Below are positions 32,701 to 42,432 of a DNA stretch of 64,000 nucleotides, piece by piece. Source of the DNA: Endotrypanum monterogeii (Eukaryota > Euglenozoa > Kinetoplastea > Trypanosomatida > Trypanosomatidae). The stretch spans positions 175,688 to 239,687 of the forward strand of contig CM007337.1 of NCBI GenBank assembly GCA_000333855.2, given 5' to 3'. How positions within the stretch are numbered: the first letter of the stretch is position 1; each line of letters starts with the position of its first letter. The notes under the pieces were generated by a model. That model did no database searches. It was not told where the DNA came from and saw only the letters and a program-made list of their open reading frames with translations. A program made the position numbers and the translations under genes.

Positions 32701-33377
32701 GACGCGTATGTGGAAGCCGCCTCTGCCGTGAGCACCCCCGGTCTTTTTCGCTCCCTCTGCGAGATGGAAACTTTACTGTACGGCGGCGTGCGGCGGAGCG
32801 GCTGATCCTCCTGCTGCCGTTGCTGCTGCCGTTGCTGCTGCCGTTGCTGCTGCTGCTGTTGTTGTGGATGGCGTGGAGACGAAGAAAATTTGGCTGCACG
32901 GTGACCCGTTAAAGATGAAGACGACTGCGGTGGTGTTTCCACAGGCGATGTGGATGAAGGGCTCGCGACACTATCGAGCAGGTGCGCCATGGCCTTGCCA
33001 TACTCGGGCGTGGAGGCGAAGGCGGAGGCAGGAGATGTAAAAGTAGCAGTGTCCCAAAAAGATCCTCGACTACCATAACCATCACGACCAGAGGCGCCTT
33101 GGTGAGCAGACCCGCTCCGGATATGCAACGGAGTGCGAGAGGAAGCAATGGCAGAAGCGGCAGCACCAGCATCTTCCAGGTCAGCTCGCGCAGATGCTAT
33201 GTAACTGGAATCATGGAGCCTTGTAGCCGTGTCACGGTCACCCCTAGTGGGTGTGGTGCAGCCTTCCTGTCCGCTAATGGGGTCCGATGGGAAGGAGCTG
33301 TTCTCTGACGACGCTCTGCGCGGTGAGGGGCGGCCCTGCTTCTCCACTGTGGAGTGTGGTGCCCCGCGGTCATCCAT
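29760..33377 (-). CDS. Large coiled-coil protein (hypothetical)
   Basis: This 1205-residue protein has two coiled-coil regions, about 256-360 and about 760-1112, joined by Ser/Thr/Ala-rich linkers. The long C-terminal coil is rich in Glu, Leu, Arg and Gln with heptad spacing (for example LQEIRRLEEENRVLHARAD and LRGEVEVLQSTIEGLRTEL). It also has a Gln/Arg repeat at about 170-188, encoded by imperfect CAG-type triplets, and an Ala tract near 386-394. No catalytic domain, membrane segment or lipidation motif is seen. Such proteins in trypanosomatids are often cytoskeletal or Golgi/basal-body associated, but nothing here allows a specific assignment. The ATG at 33377 is the first AUG after a good acceptor at 33419. 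Confidence 0.88.
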   Translation of the reverse strand: MDDRGAPHSTVEKQGRPSPRRASSENSSFPSDPISGQEGCTTPTRGDRDTATRLHDSSYIASARADLEDAGAAASAIASSRTPLHIRSGSAHQGASGRDGYGSRGSFWDTATFTSPASAFASTPEYGKAMAHLLDSVASPSSTSPVETPPQSSSSLTGHRAAKFSSSPRHPQQQQQQQRQQQRQQQRQQEDQPLRRTPPYSKVSISQRERKRPGVLTAEAASTYASTTSVNDETSSHFSATSLTEACERHGSNWASPSEVLQLRSLVQDIASRYMREVQTLKGELAKARDECLAYARERKKVRELQQVYQDGVETCGKAKEREVQWAEERALLRLQMEKLMVENQRLQLYIAKNHRSHGHYIPARGGSGSSRQRERVQAGVQAVESAAAAAAAAAMSSGFTSLFSSWPPLPPTTTANIGSLAFPQSLGVPDSNILCTPLPNAAMATDVERTQAESTSPYTFLSSASSPLPQAQQDGGRGAAMTSRLSVSPPISENRALTDTILPSGVTDASSPHVIPPQSSYASDPVRVAAPTSPGSDHRRHARPSAQHQGGDLRRPPRPCADHDEGQHMSSLITPSVFTSSSETTTSHSAAAAASGVTSSSEDDGLGPGKSARLHRQLRVGLSGEGDRGSDRTEEGDFYPSYARGVAEVSSTSTKTTLSSPAMAVRAMLGDDNLMRGKQAGFVGGQENHGCRRDVEGRGDVVTAASGAVGLPPSSSPAAFASARFPADAVTGSTTAVTLSTGSTPTVTTSSSWGLQYLYQLPRTPAEALQEEMRMLQEIRRLEEENRVLHARADYMEAMREIHANQCDQQQLQLTLEHDLSRRSAAQWELSSRKLESEVRQSKAQCVELERTLEGVLQHTKRQQELLQTRLVGLEGDCRAALVATRDQVMEKVGALRCSFQEFIASQATVAASASSAAAAQEIVQLRGEVEVLQSTIEGLRTELHELRAQHTALQDEHSTMQMEAGMRRKLLEGELTNSRELLAASCRDKECAQLRIDQLESEVERLRASADVSEGCMHAMEERLHMASSELTSQREERDALSIWQARAHAAEQEIGTQRDYYEREIEVYKTAASTIQNHHHKERMDLVKRYEKLQTRYEALRVRLSAAVSQSGAAALLKGRGSNAKIKRAGPAKDKDRSLSVNNADSLVHPLGSSSSLAVMGTEPSPSHSAFAVYDSLQALRTSGQATEKLFRSLHRTTSPFS

Positions 33378-34832
33378 TGGTTATACCGATATTTGGCCAC
33401 GAGCCAATCTATGCGGGTCTGTATGTGAGGGGAGGGGGGTCTCTGTGGGCACGTATCGCCACACCCCGTCAAGGATATCCCTCGCTAGATCTCTGGCTGT
33501 GAGAGAAACAATCTATGGATTTTTATATGTGCCTCTGTGTGTATAAATGTCGGTATATGCGTCTGTTTGCCTGTGCTCACAGTGACAGCACAAAGCAGAT
33601 ACCTAACTGATCCTTCTGCCCGCCCGCCCCCATCCACACACACACACACACACACACACAGAAGTATAAAGCGTGGCCGAGACGGTGGCAGAAAAATGCA
33701 CGAGTGGATACTGCGCTCCTGGTGACCGCAGGGAGGGGGAGAGAGGAAGAAAAGAAAGGGAACAAACGAGAGCGTAACTTCAGCCCCCTCCTAGTCTTTT
33801 TTTCGTTGCTTTTTCTGCCTTTTGAGCAACGAGCTCGTGGGTTGTAAGAGTTACAGCAGCATCAGTTGCAGCATTGATGGTGGAGTCAATGTTATTACAC
33901 GCACACGCACACACACACACACACACACACACCAGCCGCACAAAAATGAAAAGAGGAATGCAAAGTAGACGGTGTATTCGCGAGAGAGAGAGGTTGTGCA
34001 ACTCAAAAACAATCGATCTTGCTCTTATGCATCGCTGAGCAGGGAACGGCAGCAGTGGGTGACCACTGATATCATGGCTTCCAGTGAGAAAAAAAAATAC
34101 GAAGAGGGACTGCCCACACCGCATCGCCGTACACCCCTTCCTCATTCTTACGACATCGTTTTTTTTTTTTTTTAATCCCCTTACACTTCCTTCCATAAGA
34201 GGGAAAAAAACGAGCATTGCCATGCAAAGTGGCAATGGCGAGAAAGGAAAAAAAAGAGAGCCTCATCATCCACAAAATCATGCGTGTACACATATGGAGC
34301 AAGCGCATGGATTACATCCGCACAGGCACAAACACACCCACACACGCACGCATGGACAAGTTCGATTACGTCACTCACCTGAAAAAATATTCGTCTGCGA
34401 TTGATTACGATAAACGCCCCAACGTACATGGCGTCAATCTAATCAGCATCCAACGTACGCAGAGAAGGAAAGAGAGTGAGATGCAGAAATAGGGTGGGGA
34501 AGCAATGAATTAAGCGTCCCCTCAGCACCTCCATCCAATCACCCGCCTTCTCTCCCTCCCCCCTCCGCACCTCGGACTGATGGCCCTGGGCTCTCACTCA
34601 CGCTTACCAGATTCATTTATTGCACAAGTATTGTACGTCTTCAGGTGTATGTTTGGGTGCACACACACACACACACACACCAAGTAGTCCACGTCGGTGT
34701 ATATGTTCTCGATATTGGAGTGTCCCACCTGCCCATCAGTGAACAAACCACCTCATCACCCCGCACCTTAGGTCATCCGCCCGCCCCCCAACCCCCTCCC
34801 CCCTTCCCTCCTCCGTGTCTTCACTCGCTTTG
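33378..34832. other. Spacer upstream of the coiled-coil gene
   Basis: No gene is seen. It contains (CA)n tracts at about 33640-33660, 33903-33932 and 34660-34680, and poly-T near 34160-34173. About 340 nt next to the CTF18 stop (34500-34832) are C-rich on the plus strand, unlike the usual purine-rich spacers. Confidence 0.6.
33419..33440 (-). promoter_or_regulatory. Candidate trans-splice acceptor (coiled-coil gene)
   Basis: On the sense strand a C-rich tract (33427-33440) ends in ACATACAG with AG at 33419-33420. It predicts a 41-nt 5' UTR with no upstream AUG, so the ATG at 33377 is the expected start. Confidence 0.5.
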
Positions 34833-37800
34833 CTAAAAATCAGCGAATGTAGCTGGCATCTTGACAGCATTAGTGGAACCGTCCTGATAAACGTAGCGTA
34901 CGCAAGCGCTCATTGTGGGGTTATGAAGCGTGTGGGAACGAGGCACAGAGCCCTGACCCGCGCTCACAGACGACGCTGGAGCGGAGGATGAGGAACCCAA
35001 TACGGACTTTTTTGTGGCCGCCCCAGACACTCTGCCACGGTCGCCGCGCGCGCCCTTACTTGTCGATGTGGCCGCCGGCATTCCTGCAGTGGTGCTCAGT
35101 ATCGGTCGACCAAAGAAGTCACGCCGCACCGTCGTGGCAGTCGTGGTAGCCGGTGCTTCGGATGTGGATCCATGCGTCTCTGACCGCTTGCCAGTGGCAC
35201 CATTCACCTCTGCCGTCGAGTACCCCCCAGGGCCTACGTCGTCATGCACTGCGGCGTCGACTTTGTGCGTAAATGCCGACGAGACTGCCGTGGCGGATGA
35301 TTCCACCTCTGCGCGCGGCCGCTTAGGACCCCGCTCGGGCGCGCGCGTCGACGAATCAAACAGAGGCGACTTCTCCGTTGCCAGTTGCTGCAATGAACGC
35401 TTCAGGTTCACCGCAGACAGCGTGACGCGGTATTGATTAATGGCACCCGACAGTACTTGTCGCACCTCGTTCCGTATCGGCATCATCACAGATGCCAACG
35501 GCAGCGCTCTCGGCGATACACTGCTGTAGTTGCTGCCCCCATCGCGACCATCACCTGAGCCGGTCCTAGAATTCGTCAAGCCATGGCCATTCGTCACCCC
35601 AGGTGCACGTGGTGCAGCGTGATGACCCCCGCCGTTGGTGCCGCTCCCCCCAAAGCGCGCCGAACGCGAAAAGTAGGAGGTACGGTAGCCACTGCCGCCG
35701 CTCCTTCCCAGTAGCGCGTGCTCCATCGGACGCACCACCCCTCCGAGTAGCTTTTCCAGCTCCGGGGCCAGACGCCACTGCCCCTCATCCACAGCGTTCA
35801 GTGCGCCAAAGAATCCCGAGGAGCCAACAGACGGCCCAGCCGCAGCATCGGCGGTGGCGGCGGCGGGCGACGGAGTGTGCTGTCGGTCTCGGTGGTAGTC
35901 CAGCCCGTACTCGACGTGACGGACCACAGATGTGTGCAGCAATCGCTGATCGGCTGGTGAAAGACAGCTGAAAGAGGAGATGGCATGGGCAGGCAGCCGA
36001 AGTGAGCGGTCGAACAGACATCGTAACAACATGGGAACGACATCGGTGCTCGTGATCTCATCACCACTGATGAACGTGGCAATGTGTGGGTGGCAGCCTT
36101 CACGGAATTGCTGGGAAATATGCTGTGCTTCCGACTGCAAGCGACGCAGCGTCGCCTGCTCGCGTGGAAACTCGATGCGGCCCCCGCGAGCTGCAGTGCT
36201 GCAGTGTACATAGCACGTCAGAGCCGCCACCTGACACAGCCGCTCTGCTGTGCCCATCATCCCTGGATGCCGAAAGGCTGCTGCAGCCGTCACGTCCTGG
36301 CTCGAGAAAATGTGAGCCGTGGCGCTGGTGCGGGAGAAGCTGTAGTCTGTGTACGGACGGTTGAGATAGTTTTCCTGGAGGCCATCCACCAGTCCACTAT
36401 TGTCCGGGCAGCGGGAAATTTTCCGAGCCGCGTAGAGATAGCCCGGATCGACACGGAAGCCCCTGGCTACTGGCTGGGTTATTGCACGTGTCAAAGCGAT
36501 TCCCTCCTCTTGCCCCACCTCCGTCGCCTGTGCAGCGACGGATCCCTCGCCTTTCGGAGCGTCGGTCTCTCTCCCTCGCCCCACTGAAGGGCCCGCAGGG
36601 GCAAAGCTGCGAGTGTGCTGGGCCGCGGCTGCCTCAACCAAAGCCCCGTAGTCGACTCCATAGTCCTGCTTGAGGAACTGAACCGCCCTGTTGCGGTCGA
36701 GTCGGTTGAGAAGAAGATGCCAGGTGTCGCGCAGTGCAACGCGGGTGTCCTTTACCTGCATACGTCGCATGAGCTCTGCAACGGTGTGCCGCGACGGCGC
36801 GGAGCCGACAGGTGCCGTGGAAGGAGAAGAGGAATCACGGCGAGGACCTGCCTCGAGCGTCTGCTGCTGCTGTTGTTGCTGATGCACGATGCTGCTAATA
36901 AACTGCATCGCATTAAGACAACTTCGCACATCACCACCGCTGGTGGTGATGAGCTCCGACAAGACCATCGAGTCGAAGATGGTCGCTCCCTCTCGTCGTG
37001 AAATCTCATCCAGTCGTGTGAGCAGTCGCTGCGGCCTAATGGGCGGCATATGGTAGACGTGAGAGCAACGCTGACGCAGCGGCCTAAGGGATGGCACGTA
37101 CAGGTCATTGCACAAACAAAATACCGGCCGATGTATTGACTGCTGGATGAGGAACGTGGCCACGCTGCTGCTAGCGATGCCATCCATCTCATCAATGACA
37201 AGGCACTTGGGACGCAGCAAGTAATGCACCAAGGAAGAAGATGGCTGCGACGATGATGCCGCTGAGGCTACTGCGGCAGCTGAGCCGGCACTGCTGCTTT
37301 TCCTGTTCTCGTCACCGAGTTCATCGTGATCGAAAGCAGTCACGGTTGACCGAGTAAGAACCGAGGGGGCCGTGAGTCGACGGAGGCGGCCCCCAGGAGC
37401 TGGCCCAGCCGCGGACACCGCCGTCTTGATGAGGGCCTCCAGCCGTGACGATGTCCGCTCAACGCTCGCGTTGACTTCGATCACCTCATACCCGCAATGC
37501 GCGGCCAGAACATGGACGAGCGTCGTCTTACCTACCCCGGGTGGCCCAGTGAGAATAGCGATGCGCTCCCCTGGTGGCGACGCCGTAGAGCTGGAAACTG
37601 GAGCTGAAGCAGATGCGCCTCTGTCTGCCGGCGTTGCGTCATCAGGGAACACGTACGCATCCCACGACTTGAGCCACTGCAACAGTTGAAGATTAATTGT
37701 CTCATCACTGAGCACTTCACGAAACAGTTTGGGCGCGTACTTCGTGACCCACAACTCTCCATCAGAAGAGCGAGAGGGTTTCCCATGCCGCCCAACAGCG

Positions 37801-38894
37801 CCTGCGGAGGTGGTGTCGCTCTGACGCGGCGCTCCGACGAAGCGGCGCCGCTCCCTCTCCCCCTCCTCCATCACCTCGTCACCATCGCTGAGTGCATCCA
37901 TCTCATCATGACTGCGCTTCAAAGATGTCCGCTGTGCATCCCTCCGCCTTCGCTCCCGCTCTTCCTCCTCCTGCTGCACTCGCCGCTGCTTCTCCTTCAT
38001 CTCCTCCGTGTAGATTTTTCGCAGCATCGCTTGCACGTTGACCCCGTCACGGAAGAAGCCCGTTGGGTTGCTTGCCCGATGCTCTGCGCACTGCATTCCC
38101 GCCTTTGACACATCGCCATCATCCTCATCATCACTCAGCTGCATGGCCGCTCCGCTGCCACCAAGCGGCAAGGTCCCTTCAGCGATGTGTAGTCGATCCA
38201 CAACATCTTCACAACCTGCGGCCTCGACGCCGACGCCCACCTCATGAGAACTCGGGTGGTATGGAGCCTGTGCTCCCTCCCACGCTCCAGCTTTTCGTCC
38301 AAGAGGTGCAGCACGACCATGCGCACCAGTGGTGGTCACCCAGCGCACTTGCCCATCGTCGCCACGAAGCAGAAAGCTGAAGACACCCAGAGGAGGAAAC
38401 TCGAGCACACCCCGGGGTGATGTCGAGGGGAGAGCGGTGGAAGGCAGCACCACAGTAGCGGGCGATGGAGTTGGACCCAATACGTTGCACTCCGGCACCT
38501 CTCTAGTTAAATGGCGAGCATCCGTCACGGCAGGTGGCCGTGAGCTCCATTGAGCAAACTCCGGAATGAAAGAGGCGTCGTTCGCGAAGGGGACAGACTG
38601 TAAAAGATCTCCGTCGCTGAACTCATCATACCCGTCATCGCCCGCACCGTAGCTACCATGACCCCCTCCTCCTTCTGTGTCTCCCGCCTGCTGCTGCTCC
38701 GTCGGCGGCGGCTTCTCGTGCACCCGTGTGCTCCCATCCATCAAGCCCCCAGCCCCAGGTGGTACAGAAGTCTCATGAGAGGAAGAAAGTGAAACATTCA
38801 GACCATCATGCGTTGCGGATGTTCTTGATGTCGGCAGCCGCTGTTGCTCCACCGCCTCCTCCATGGCTGCCCGCCAAACCTCCTCGTAGTCCAT
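34833..38894 (-). CDS. CTF18: CTF18-like alternative clamp-loader large subunit
   Basis: This 1353-residue AAA+ protein is related to Ctf18, which replaces RFC1 in an RFC complex that loads or unloads PCNA and supports sister-chromatid cohesion. The entry motif WVTKYAPKLFREVLSDE (about 380-396) followed by LLQWLKSWD is typical of Ctf18. The AAA+ core follows, with Walker A GPPGVGKTT near 450 and Walker B CLVIDEMD near 565. The sensor region has PVFCLCNDLYVPSLRPLRQR, and GGDVRSCLNAMQFI matches the Ctf18/RFC lid. Near the C-terminus are RDFFGRP (about 1256) and the final YVYQDGSTNAVKMPATF, which resembles the Ctf18 tail that binds Ctf8-Dcc1. No BRCT domain is visible, arguing against RFC1. The first 375 residues are low-complexity. 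The start is the ATG at 38894; the codon just upstream is GTG. A plausible acceptor AG lies at 38944-38945. Confidence 0.93.
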   Translation of the reverse strand: MDYEEVWRAAMEEAVEQQRLPTSRTSATHDGLNVSLSSSHETSVPPGAGGLMDGSTRVHEKPPPTEQQQAGDTEGGGGHGSYGAGDDGYDEFSDGDLLQSVPFANDASFIPEFAQWSSRPPAVTDARHLTREVPECNVLGPTPSPATVVLPSTALPSTSPRGVLEFPPLGVFSFLLRGDDGQVRWVTTTGAHGRAAPLGRKAGAWEGAQAPYHPSSHEVGVGVEAAGCEDVVDRLHIAEGTLPLGGSGAAMQLSDDEDDGDVSKAGMQCAEHRASNPTGFFRDGVNVQAMLRKIYTEEMKEKQRRVQQEEEERERRRRDAQRTSLKRSHDEMDALSDGDEVMEEGERERRRFVGAPRQSDTTSAGAVGRHGKPSRSSDGELWVTKYAPKLFREVLSDETINLQLLQWLKSWDAYVFPDDATPADRGASASAPVSSSTASPPGERIAILTGPPGVGKTTLVHVLAAHCGYEVIEVNASVERTSSRLEALIKTAVSAAGPAPGGRLRRLTAPSVLTRSTVTAFDHDELGDENRKSSSAGSAAAVASAASSSQPSSSLVHYLLRPKCLVIDEMDGIASSSVATFLIQQSIHRPVFCLCNDLYVPSLRPLRQRCSHVYHMPPIRPQRLLTRLDEISRREGATIFDSMVLSELITTSGGDVRSCLNAMQFISSIVHQQQQQQQTLEAGPRRDSSSPSTAPVGSAPSRHTVAELMRRMQVKDTRVALRDTWHLLLNRLDRNRAVQFLKQDYGVDYGALVEAAAAQHTRSFAPAGPSVGRGRETDAPKGEGSVAAQATEVGQEEGIALTRAITQPVARGFRVDPGYLYAARKISRCPDNSGLVDGLQENYLNRPYTDYSFSRTSATAHIFSSQDVTAAAAFRHPGMMGTAERLCQVAALTCYVHCSTAARGGRIEFPREQATLRRLQSEAQHISQQFREGCHPHIATFISGDEITSTDVVPMLLRCLFDRSLRLPAHAISSFSCLSPADQRLLHTSVVRHVEYGLDYHRDRQHTPSPAAATADAAAGPSVGSSGFFGALNAVDEGQWRLAPELEKLLGGVVRPMEHALLGRSGGSGYRTSYFSRSARFGGSGTNGGGHHAAPRAPGVTNGHGLTNSRTGSGDGRDGGSNYSSVSPRALPLASVMMPIRNEVRQVLSGAINQYRVTLSAVNLKRSLQQLATEKSPLFDSSTRAPERGPKRPRAEVESSATAVSSAFTHKVDAAVHDDVGPGGYSTAEVNGATGKRSETHGSTSEAPATTTATTVRRDFFGRPILSTTAGMPAATSTSKGARGDRGRVSGAATKKSVLGSSSSAPASSVSAGQGSVPRSHTLHNPTMSACVRYVYQDGSTNAVKMPATFADF

Positions 38895-40704
38895 CACTGC
38901 GCAATACGCCTTCCCTTCTTCCCCTGTCCTCGTTCCCCACGCACTGAAGGTGGAAATATGTGAGAAGGGCTGCGTAGAAAAGGGATACGCGTAGGCGTGT
39001 GTATGTATGTATCCCTGTGTGTTTGTGTGTAAGCTACTCTATGTACCCGGGTTTAGGCCGAAAAAATTGTTTGTCCTAGCCAACGAGAAAAGGGGGGATG
39101 TATGCTACACGAAAAGCACTGCCACCTCCTTCTCCCCCCCCCCGACAGACCAACCCACTCCCGACACTCGGCGCAAAACTTGTGTTCAATTTTCTTCCCT
39201 CACCCTTTCTTTTCTTTTTTTCGAGGGGGAGGGGGGGGGGTATCAGGAGACTGAGACAGCGTGAAGCAGACAGGCAGAAGGAAACCCCCACGATTAGTAT
39301 GCTCGCGCGGCGATGAGAATGGCAACGAAGCGGCAACAAATGGTGGATAGATGGGAAGGGCCTCCACCTGCAAGAGACAGCCAAAAGACGGTCAGATGGA
39401 ATGATGAGAAGTCTGAGAAGCGCCCACGTGCGTAAAATGGAAATAAAAATGAGACAGAGAGGTGACTTGAGCAGAGGGGAGATCCCCACAGTCAGCATTC
39501 TCCTGAGACAGAAGCGCACCATTGGCCAGACCTGTGACAGGAGCGCCAATGTCGGGCACCGCAGAGAGTTTGCCCAGCACCTTGCCTCCCATTGCAGACT
39601 GACACCAGCTACACTACCACCTCAACTCACATGAGAGCTCGAGGGATGGATGGATGTACCAGCAAATACAAAAGCATAGCAACGCTGCAGCCTGCAACGC
39701 GAGATGCGGCAAAAAAAAAAACGCCAAGAACATAACCCCCACATAAACGCCCATGTACAGGGTCATCGTTCTGCGCCGAGGTGTGTGTACGCACGTGTGT
39801 GCATGTTTACGATAAAGAAAGCACCGCACTGGCGGCGACATTTCCTTCATTTTATGATTGTTGTTGTTTCTTTGTTTGTTTGTTTGGAATTTCTGAAAAT
39901 GTTATGCGATTTATTTGATTTTTTCTCTCTCCCCCCTTAAATGGCACACAGAGAAGGACAAAAAGATACCGAGAGGTGAAAAAAAAAAAAAGGAGAGCGC
40001 TGCCGCGACTCCACAGTGGAGGGGGAGGAAGGGAAGGCAGCGGGCGCAGTGCAGGTGGGAGAACTGGGAACACAAACAGAGGGAGATACCGACACACACG
40101 CACACCTGAACCTGTACAGGGAAGAATACACATGTATGAAGCGAGAGAGACGGAAAACATGTTCAAAGGTATCCTATATGTGCTCCTCCCACCCCCCCCC
40201 GCCCCGCTCGCTCCCTAACACTGGCACACCCGAGCCTGCACTAGCCACTCCATCGGAAAACCGCGCACGGAAACACGCGTCCACGTACCTGAACAAATAT
40301 ATATTACGTGAAGTAATGGCCATTCTGAGAGAGCTGGTAGCGATATTCATTGGCGGCCCCTCTGCGTCACAATGCATCTTTTCTTTTTCCGTTCGAGCAG
40401 CATGCTGAGAAGAGGAAGTGAGTGAGTGTACAGAGAGCGGGGCGGGGGCGCCAAGTACATTCAAGTTGTTGACACTGATCCGTCACCTGGTCTCCATTTT
40501 TTTTTCCGGTATCTATTCATTTCCTCCACCCACCCGACCCTCATCCAGGCGGTGTGTAGATAACCCCCCCCCCTCACACACACACACACTGGGCAGCCGC
40601 CGCTCTCGCCCCCCCCCTTTTTTCTCCCCACGATTCTTCTCTCTCTGGTATCCTCACTCAACGTTCCCCTATTCCTTCTTTTCCTCGGTTGTCTCTCCGA
40701 CCGC
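38895..40704. other. Spacer between the RNA-binding protein and CTF18 genes
   Basis: No gene is seen. Positions 38944-38970 contain a modest pyrimidine tract and AG in the sense direction about 50 nt before the CTF18 start. A C9-T7 run near 40609-40623 lies about 90 nt past the stop of the RNA-binding protein gene. Regions 39340-39640 and 40220-40470 are of ordinary complexity but carry no ATG-started frame with coding bias. Confidence 0.6.
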
Positions 40705-41658
40705 TCAAATACCCATGCGAATCGCTACGCTGCCGGGGATGCGCACGGTGCCACTGCTCACGGTGATAACGTTCCCATGGATACTGGTGCCGTTCATGTG
40801 CTGGATGCACTGCTGTACCGCCTCTGGATTGTCGAAGCAGATCATGACCATCACGTCAAATCGATTAACATCGAGGATGCGGCCGAAGGGGGAAAACTTG
40901 TCCATGAGGTATTTATTCGGTGTGCCGAAGGGAATATTATCAATAAAAGCCACGTTGGCCTCGAAGGACGGAAAGCGTGGCGGCGGCTGATACGGCGGCT
41001 GCTGCAAAAGAGGAGGAGGCTGGCTCAGCGGCGGCTGCACGGGAGGCTGGCTCAGCAGCGGCTGTGGAAAGCCCTGTGGTGGAAGCTGGTAAGTGCGACC
41101 CCGACCACGCATGCCCCCACGGCTGCCACCGGCTCCGCGGCCACTTTCATTGTTGTTTTTATTGTTAGTGGTAGTGTTGCCGGTGTTTCCCCCACGCCGT
41201 CCGCCACGTCCGCCACGACCTCTAAGCATCACATCTGCGCTACCCTCCCCTGGTGCCCCGCTAACATTCTCATTTGTGCGCCCGTCACGCCGCTTCTGAT
41301 CTCCGTACGACTCAAAGCTCAAGAACTCTGCAGTAACGTTTTTCTTTTTGCTGATGGCGCCTCCCTTCTTCTGCGAACGCTTACCGCGGCCCCTACCGGT
41401 CGTCCTGGTGTGCTCGGGCGAACCCGAAAGAGCGGTGGCCGCCCCCGCAACACCAGGAATAACCTCGAGCTTGGCCTTCGCCGCCTTGGCCGCCTCATCG
41501 TCACGGAAGGTGACGAACACTGTGGTGATGTCCTCTTTGTTATTCTTTTTTTCACGGAAGGAGCCAACGGCCTCCACCTCAGGCCACTCTCGCAATGCCG
41601 CCTCTACAGCCGAGAACTGGGCGGTGCGGCACGATGTCTGGACAATGCGACCGTCCAT
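40705..41658 (-). CDS. RGG/RRM RNA-binding protein
   Basis: This 317-residue protein is probably a cytoplasmic or nuclear mRNA-binding factor. The C-terminal RRM (about 233-306) shows RNP2-like VAFIDNIPF and RNP1-like VMVMICFDN, with the usual helix MDKFSPFGRI between them. The centre (about 143-190) is an RGG domain (repeats such as RGRGGRGGRRGG and SRGGMRGRGR), followed by a Pro/Gln-rich linker. A basic cluster near 88-105 (KRSQKKGGAISKKK) could be a nuclear signal. The N-terminal 78 residues form a compact alpha/beta-looking domain (ITTVFVTFRDDEAAKAAKAKL) that may be a divergent second RRM. The start is the ATG at 41658, the first AUG after an acceptor at 41820. The longer open frame is microsatellite-derived. 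RNA-binding proteins dominate gene control in trypanosomatids, but its targets are unknown. Confidence 0.9.
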   Translation of the reverse strand: MDGRIVQTSCRTAQFSAVEAALREWPEVEAVGSFREKKNNKEDITTVFVTFRDDEAAKAAKAKLEVIPGVAGAATALSGSPEHTRTTGRGRGKRSQKKGGAISKKKNVTAEFLSFESYGDQKRRDGRTNENVSGAPGEGSADVMLRGRGGRGGRRGGNTGNTTTNNKNNNESGRGAGGSRGGMRGRGRTYQLPPQGFPQPLLSQPPVQPPLSQPPPLLQQPPYQPPPRFPSFEANVAFIDNIPFGTPNKYLMDKFSPFGRILDVNRFDVMVMICFDNPEAVQQCIQHMNGTSIHGNVITVSSGTVRIPGSVAIRMGI

Positions 41659-41677
41659 CCTGTCTAACACCCCACTG

Positions 41678-41708
<31 letters not shown>

Positions 41709-42432
41709 TCTCTGTCGTCTTCGCCGCGCTGTTCAGGGGAGATGCTGAGTAGCGAAGTAATATTCGCACAGGAGTTGTCAACCGCTCGAAACACACAGAA
41801 GACAACCGACGACACCTGTCTTCAAAAAAAAAAAAAAGATTAAGAAAGAAAGACACCCCCCTCACTAGAGGAATGGACGTATGCTGAAAGGATTTTTTTT
41901 TCTTACGTGCCAAAAGGGAGGCGCAAAAGAGGAGGGAAGGGAGCTGTGATGTGAAGAAGAAGAAGGGTGTGAGGGGCGTGTGAGCCGCGAAGGGTTTCTA
42001 CTGAGCAGTACGCAGATACAAAGAAAAACGTTGTAGATAATACAGTCAAGCAGCAATAAAGAAAGAAAGGAAAAGAAGGGGGGACGTACATGTGTGCTTG
42101 TATACATGTATGAGTTTCTTTTGTCGCTCTCGTGATGTTCCTCCCCTCCTTCACACACAAACACACACACACACAAATACAAGCATAGACAATCAGTCGT
42201 GGGGCCCAGAGATGCGGATCTGGCGTACCAGCAAAGGTTCGAGCGGGTAACGTCGCAAAGAGCATCGAGAGATAGCGAGAAAAAGTGTTCATTTGATTCT
42301 GGGGGACGAGTGACACTGTACACAGATCAGCGCATCACCGCCTTGTTTTTTCTTCCGTCATTGGACCAAACACACAAATACGCACACACACACACACACG
42401 CATAAATATACGTATAAATGTCTGAAAGCAAG
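41659..42432. other. Spacer upstream of the RNA-binding protein gene
   Basis: It contains the predicted 161-nt 5' UTR of the RNA-binding protein, including (GT)14 on the plus strand at 41681-41708 (an AC repeat in the mRNA, ending 22 nt before the ATG). The rest is the 3' UTR of the upstream small gene, with (CA)n near 42151-42175 and 42365-42400. No gene is seen. Confidence 0.65.
41820..41852 (-). promoter_or_regulatory. Candidate trans-splice acceptor (RNA-binding protein gene)
   Basis: A 30-nt sense T/C tract (41823-41852) is followed directly by GAAG with AG at 41820-41821. No AUG occurs in the 161 nt before the ATG at 41658, so this supports the shorter, 317-residue product. Confidence 0.55.

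Noticed and set aside
34833..38894. Annotation as RFC1
   Set aside because: There is no BRCT domain, and the WVTKYAPK..LLSDE-type entry plus the C-terminal NAV tail fit CTF18 better.
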